Assembly: GCA_014904845.1 (NCBI GenBank)
Contig: MU119259.1
Location: 124,001-188,000, forward strand
Source: Acephala macrosclerotiorum
Lineage: Eukaryota; Ascomycota; Leotiomycetes; Helotiales; Mollisiaceae
Direction of reading: 5' to 3'
DNA: 64,000 nt
The notes beneath the pieces were generated by a model, which searched no databases, was not told where the DNA came from, and saw nothing but the letters and a program-made list of their open reading frames with translations. Below are positions 59,456 through 64,000 of the stretch, piece after piece. How positions within the stretch are numbered: the first letter of the stretch is position 1; each line of letters starts with the position of its first letter. The position numbers and the translations under genes were made by a program.

Positions 59456-60910
59456 TTTCGGGAAGGAAAATGGACGATGGAGGTATAATGAATAGAGTGA
59501 GAGGTGAAAGGTACTGGCTGCATTAACCACTCGATATAGTTGTATATAGAAAAAGAAAGAGCGCGTGCCGAGGATCTTTCGCTCGTACACGGACTAGAAT
59601 AATTGTGAAATGAGATGATCAAGGTGGACAGCTGATGTTTATTAATGATGGAGAATGCAGCGTGGGAAGTGGGTTGTCTGAAAACAATCAACTTGAGCCG
59701 CAGACACACCCTAGCACTACTAGAGGAAAGGTCGACGGCACGTAAGATGTGGAAAGAGCCACTGAAAGACCCCGGCTGAACTCAACGGACGCCTCTATGG
59801 AGAACGGCCCTGTAAGGCAGGGGGCAAAGTAAACTTCAAATGGAATAGTTGTGGGATGCTAGGACAAGGAAGGCGTTAGTCGATGCTAATCGACGTCAGT
59901 AGTTCCCTGCCATGTTTTTCAGTTCTGAGCCACTCTTGCACCTGGGCCCGCAGTAGGCTGAATAGTCGTCATCGAGCGTTCAGCGCGATAATTCGCAAAC
60001 GCGCAACTACTCGTAAGAACATCTTGTGTGCACTCGCGTTCCGATGAACCGATGGATGGCAAACTAAGTCGGCTGGTGCAGAGAGTTCATCGGGTTTACC
60101 ACGTCTCCGGAACTGGACTTGATGCTCTAGACAGTTCCGATAATTGAGAAGTCTAGATGGGGTGATGCTCACTTGGAAATAAGCTCTTCCTCCCAAGATG
60201 TGGGTTGCAAGAACGTGGATTGGCGCCGTGAGCTTCTTGTGCCTCTCTCTCTGGTGGCCGAATGCGAATCTGGTCTGTGGAACGACTTCCCCATCTCTGG
60301 CTGCACCTCCAAGGGTTCGACCCGGAGTATTCGGGGAGGTTATTACGTGCGTTACACATGTAGATTCGCTGGACTGTGTGGTTTGATACTCCTCAAACCC
60401 TCTGTGCTCACCACGAAGAACAACTATTCCAGTCCTTGAATTCTTGTACTCTGTAAATGTCGTTTCTGTGCACGAACAATCGTCGTGCCCTAAGCCACGC
60501 CCTTGACGTCTATCCAAACCCCGAAAGTTCAAAGTTGGTCAGTAGATCCAGGGACCGTGTTGCGTTTTCTGGTATCAGTGACGTCTGTGGCAGGGGGCCG
60601 CTTCGGGAAAGGCGCCATTGGAAAGTGTAGGAGGAAGAGGAGGGGGGTAGTCACGTGTGTTGGACAAGCCGACAGGATCTCGGAGATACCTCTTTTTTGT
60701 TTGCTTGCTAGAATTTGTTTTACCCGATAGGTGGTACTATGTCCGTTTGACAGTATCGCAGGTGAGCCATGTTGCACAACAATTGGCCAGAATCTGTGTT
60801 GTTTGGCACAACGAGCCAACGAATGTGTAACCTCACATAAACCATACACGTTCGCTCTGATTGTATAAGTGCCTCAGAGACGAGGATGAGGAATATGTAC
60901 AAATCATATA
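59456..60910. other. Gap upstream of the amino-acid transporter
   Basis: 1.45 kb. A minus-strand frame at 60532-59969 is open for about 187 codons but starts at a non-ATG codon, has no recognisable domain and overlaps other open frames, so I do not call it. The region includes the transporter promoter and the 3' end of the succinyl-CoA synthetase-like gene. Confidence 0.45.
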
Positions 60911-63633
60911 CTAAATATGACCCTGTGGGTTTATGCTACTCCTTTGCTTATTCGCTAATTCAATCGCTTTGGCGGCCGCTTCTTGAAAATCATCAAAGGC
61001 ATGCAAGGGCAAACCACTTTCAGCAATCTAGGCAGTAGGTTAGTATGAGGAAGCTGTGTGACATGTATAGTACTGACAATCTTTTGTCCCTGCTCTTCGT
61101 TCGTTCCACGAATCCTCACAACAACAGGCAGTTTCATCTCCAGCTCCTTGAACGCCAGCAACACACCATTGGCGATCATATCCCCCAATGTCAAGCCTCC
61201 AAAGATATTCACAAAGATAACCTTTACTCTCGGATCTCGAAGAATCACCTGAAAACTCTTCTTGACTGTCTCACTTGTCGCTTTCCCACCTGTATCCAAA
61301 AAGTTTGCTGCCTTACCACCAGCATCAGCCAACGCATCAACTGTATTCATCGCAAGACCAGCCCCATTGACCAAGGTCCCTATATTCCCATCACCGGCGA
61401 GCTTGATGTACACAATGCCGTCTTTCTCGGCCTCGACTTCTTGAGGGTCTTCTTCTTCGAATCTGCGCAGTGCGTGGATGTCTTCTTGTCGTTTCGTGCT
61501 TCGAAAAGCTGCATCGTCGAAGCCGAAATCTGCACCGACTACCTTGAGCTCACCTAGTCGTTCAACGAACATCGTTTCTAAAAGAAAGGCTTCTTTCTTC
61601 ATGTAGAGGTCAATGAGGCTGTTGATCAGCTTCGGCAAGGAGTCCTTGGATGATTCGGTAAGTTGTAGGTGCTGAGCGATATCTGCGACTCTGTTGGGGT
61701 CAAGACCTTTTCTGTAGTCGAAAGGGAACTTCTTCATATCGAGACGCGGTTGTGTTGGGTCAGCTGCTGGTGAAGCAGTGATGCATGGTGATAGATTTGC
61801 TCTGTCTACCGCGACTCCAAGCATCTTATTGAAAATTGTAATCAGCACGCCTTTTCTCACGTTGCTCTAGGAGGAGGGAAGGGTAATCTGTCTGAAAAGC
61901 TAGACACTTACATGCTTTCGGCCTTTCCCAGAGTAGACAGATGCGTTGATACCTCGTTCTCGAAGAAGATCTAGAACTTGATCTTCAGCGACGTACAGGC
62001 TTCGCCGCTGCGTTATCTGGAATGAATAATTCTTTGCTCGTGGCTGCACCTTCCGCGTGGTATGAAGGCCTCTTCGCTGTGAAGTCACAGATCCAGAAGT
62101 CGTAGCTCCACTGCTGGCACGACCTGAATTGTCTAGAAGGGTCTTCATCGTATCTCCAAGCTTGGATGGATGGTTGACAATCGTAACTCCTACATCTTCT
62201 AAATGTCTGATTTTTGTCAAGGCATCAGACTCTCCTGGTAAAGTGAAAGCACCAGCATGTCCCATCACTCTCCCTTGAGCAACATGAATGCCACCAATAA
62301 GTGCAGAAATAGGCCTGTTCAATGGTCAGCACGAATCATTACAGACCACCTCTCACGAAAGTAAGATTACTTAGGATTTGATGTGCGTTTCCGATAGTCT
62401 CGAATCCATTCCGCAGCTTCTAGCTCTGCTTCACCACCAATCTCTCCAATGAGAATGATGCCTTCGGTTTCATCATCATGCTCGAAGATCTTGAGTGCAT
62501 CGACGAAATTAGTCCCTGCGAGAACATCACCTCCCATACCAATGCAGAGACTTTGGCCAAGCCCAGATCGTGTTGTTGATGCTACAGCTATCCTAATGTC
62601 AGCATCTGTATTGAAAATCGGCCAGGAATGAACTTGCCTTCATAGCTAAGGGTCCCAGACTTTGCAATGATTCCAATTCGACCTGGCATGAAACATGGTA
62701 AAGGTTGGAAACCTATCCTGCATTTTCCAATTGCAGATATAATCCCAGGAGCATTTGCACCGACAAATCTTGACTTCGATTGGGTTTTAAGAATTGAGTG
62801 TATCTAGAAATATCAATAACTACATTTAAAAGGCGGCATGTAGCATCATACTCTCATGATGTCGTGAATTGGTATACTGTGAATAATTTAGTATACGTTT
62901 CCACACCCTAGACACGTCAAGGTAATTGGAATGGGACATGGGAGGGAAATGCCCTTTAAAAGCTTCACTTGAGCCGAGAGAGCCACGAGTATGAGGGGAG
63001 GTCCAAGAAGTACATACTGCTCGGCGACTGCTACAACCAGAGGTACCTAGGAGGAGAGTATTAGCATACCTCAAGGTTCGATGGGAAAGGGGTCTAACAG
63101 TCTTACCTCTGCATCAATTGCCTCTTCTATGGCTGCCGGTGCTTGATGAGCTGCAACATATATACCCGTGGCATCTGGTTTCAGCTTCTCCATTGCCTGC
63201 CATTGTATTCTCTTAGTGGTAAGTCGTCATGGATAGAAGAGGCAATACCTCGCGAACAGTGGGGAGCACAGGAAGTCCGAGATGCTCTCCATTCTTTCCA
63301 GGAGTTACTCCGCCAACAATATTGGTACCCCATGCTATAGATTCTTTCGCATTTGCTGTTGCCTGGCGGATTTTTAGCAATTATCGATCGCAACCTTTAG
63401 AAGGTGCTCACTTGTCTTCCTGATCATCTTGTCAGCTGATTCAATTGAAGGGTGGGCGAATAGATATTTGCTCCAAATTTACCTGTGAAACCTTGAAATA
63501 TGACCCGTGTATGCTTCCCGATCTTCAAATTTGAAATAGTATCTGAATATGATCCGTGATGAGAAGAACTGCTGAAATGTCTTTTAGTCCACGTGCAAGT
63601 ACTTCGACCCCGCAGTATATGCCGTGGAACCAT
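60911..63633 (-). CDS. Fused alpha-beta succinyl-CoA synthetase-like acyl-CoA ligase, mitochondrial
   Basis: Eleven exons can be placed (63633-63483, 63419-63412, 63362-63249, 63196-63107, 63046-63018, 62876-62852, 62803-62638, 62587-62371, 62314-61912, 61866-61078, 61027-60911), giving 702 residues with all frames closed. An N-terminal basic segment ([15 protein letters not shown]...[10 protein letters not shown]) looks like a mitochondrial presequence. The alpha part has [57 protein letters not shown] and the phospho-histidine motif VMGHAGAF. A linker of about 40 residues contains [13 protein letters not shown], like a second presequence. The beta part begins [19 protein letters not shown] and ends with [26 protein letters not shown] and [14 protein letters not shown]. 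The family makes acyl-CoA from acid, CoA and ATP or GTP. The beta ATP-grasp lobe appears short: I do not find the expected VVKAQ-GGRGK motif. Oddities are an 8-nt exon and a GC-AG intron. Confidence 0.88.
62588..62637 (-). other. GC-AG intron of the succinyl-CoA synthetase-like gene
   Basis: The 50-bp intron starts GCAAGT and ends GGATAG. The splice joins SYE to AVASTTRSG in the conserved frame. The donor is otherwise a perfect match to the consensus apart from the C. Confidence 0.8.
63412..63419 (-). other. 8-nt microexon of the succinyl-CoA synthetase-like gene
   Basis: GAAGACAA (minus strand) is flanked by a good acceptor (GATCAG, with a CTGAC branch point upstream) and a good donor (GTGAGC). 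Including it restores the conserved residues [12 protein letters not shown] between exon 1, which ends one base into a codon, and exon 3, which begins in phase 0. Without it the frame is lost, and I found no other splice combination in this interval that gives the conserved motif. Confidence 0.75.
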
Positions 63634-64000
63634 GACGGGCTGAGATCTTGCTGCAGAATGATCGACAAAGACTTCTTGAATATGTACAATCTGCCTGAAT
63701 AATAGACTTCTTGCTGAAGACCGAAGTGTATGCTTGTGTAAATAGTAGAGGAATGATTTCGAAGTAATTCTATTACGGCTAACCAGTATCCGAGGCCGGG
63801 AATAGCAGCGGAGTTGCTCTTCCCCACAGACACGTGCCGAACTTGCGGGGTGTCTCGAAGGATTGAAGTAATTGCCCTTGCATCATAATTCTCTGGTACG
63901 GCTGCTGAGGCTGACTACGAGGAGGTTGATAGGCTTTTCCTATGGTGCAGGCTATGGCCATCTGACCGAGTTTGGATCTTGATCAGAAAGTGGTCTGGGA
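63634..64000. other. Upstream region of the succinyl-CoA synthetase-like gene at the right edge
   Basis: 367 bp that should be promoter and leader. Short open frames here have no recognisable domain. Confidence 0.45.

Noticed and set aside
59969..60532. Minus-strand open frame of about 187 codons
   Set aside because: It has no ATG start, no recognisable domain, unusual Arg/His-rich composition and overlapping open frames on the other strand, so it looks like chance in a GC-balanced region.
1..64000. tRNA, rRNA or CRISPR features
   Set aside because: I looked for GGTTCGA-type B boxes with paired stems and for regular short repeats and found none that hold up.

Overview
The window is nuclear DNA of a filamentous ascomycete (Pezizomycotina; Leotiomycetes is my best guess, by inference only). 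Most genes are broken by short introns, typically 45-60 bp, with GTRNGT donors, CTRAY-like branch points and YAG acceptors. The gene content is typically fungal: NPR3, SFT2, a LARP1-like protein, a three-LIM protein, a DUF3824 protein, GPI-anchored Ser/Thr-rich proteins and an XFP/ACK pair. I see no bacterial operons, CRISPR arrays, rRNA or tRNA genes.

Layout. 1-11.5 kb is mostly a gene graveyard. It holds a broken salicylate-hydroxylase-like FAD monooxygenase (minus strand) diverging from a broken 6-methylsalicylate-synthase-type polyketide synthase (plus strand) whose ketosynthase is split by a 921-bp insertion with 16-bp target duplications. Next come an intact acetate kinase (minus) and, divergent from it, a phosphoketolase with three in-frame stops and one frameshift. 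12-17.5 kb has a single-pass membrane protein, a GPI-anchored Ser/Thr-rich protein and a 163-bp TA-flanked MITE. 18-28 kb has a DUF3824 protein, a gene-poor stretch with an (AG)33 tract inside an acidic open frame, and NPR3. 28-45 kb has a bHLH transcription factor, SFT2, a LARP1-like RNA-binding protein and an FtsJ-type methyltransferase. 46-47.4 kb carries an adenylosuccinate synthetase relic. 48-64 kb has a Cys-rich GPI protein, an MFS monocarboxylate-type transporter, a three-LIM protein, a cyanamide-hydratase-type HD protein, an AAAP amino-acid transporter and a fused alpha-beta succinyl-CoA synthetase-like enzyme.

How the genes relate. The phosphoketolase and acetate kinase would together turn xylulose-5-P or fructose-6-P into acetyl-phosphate, and acetyl-phosphate into acetate plus ATP. 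Here the first step looks dead and the second intact. The FAD monooxygenase and polyketide synthase relics look like the remains of one small aromatic polyketide cluster. NPR3 (TORC1 inhibition in the SEACIT/GATOR1 complex), the LARP1-like protein and the Rtg3-like bHLH factor are linked to nutrient signalling in other species, but nothing here shows they are functionally clustered.

The most unusual items are the 702-residue fused succinyl-CoA synthetase-like protein (11 exons, an 8-nt microexon, a GC-AG intron and an internal sequence resembling a mitochondrial presequence), the dead-phosphoketolase/live-acetate-kinase pair, and the retroposon-like insertion in the polyketide synthase. Intron-exon structures were worked out by eye from splice consensus, reading-frame closure and family conservation; no transcript data were available.
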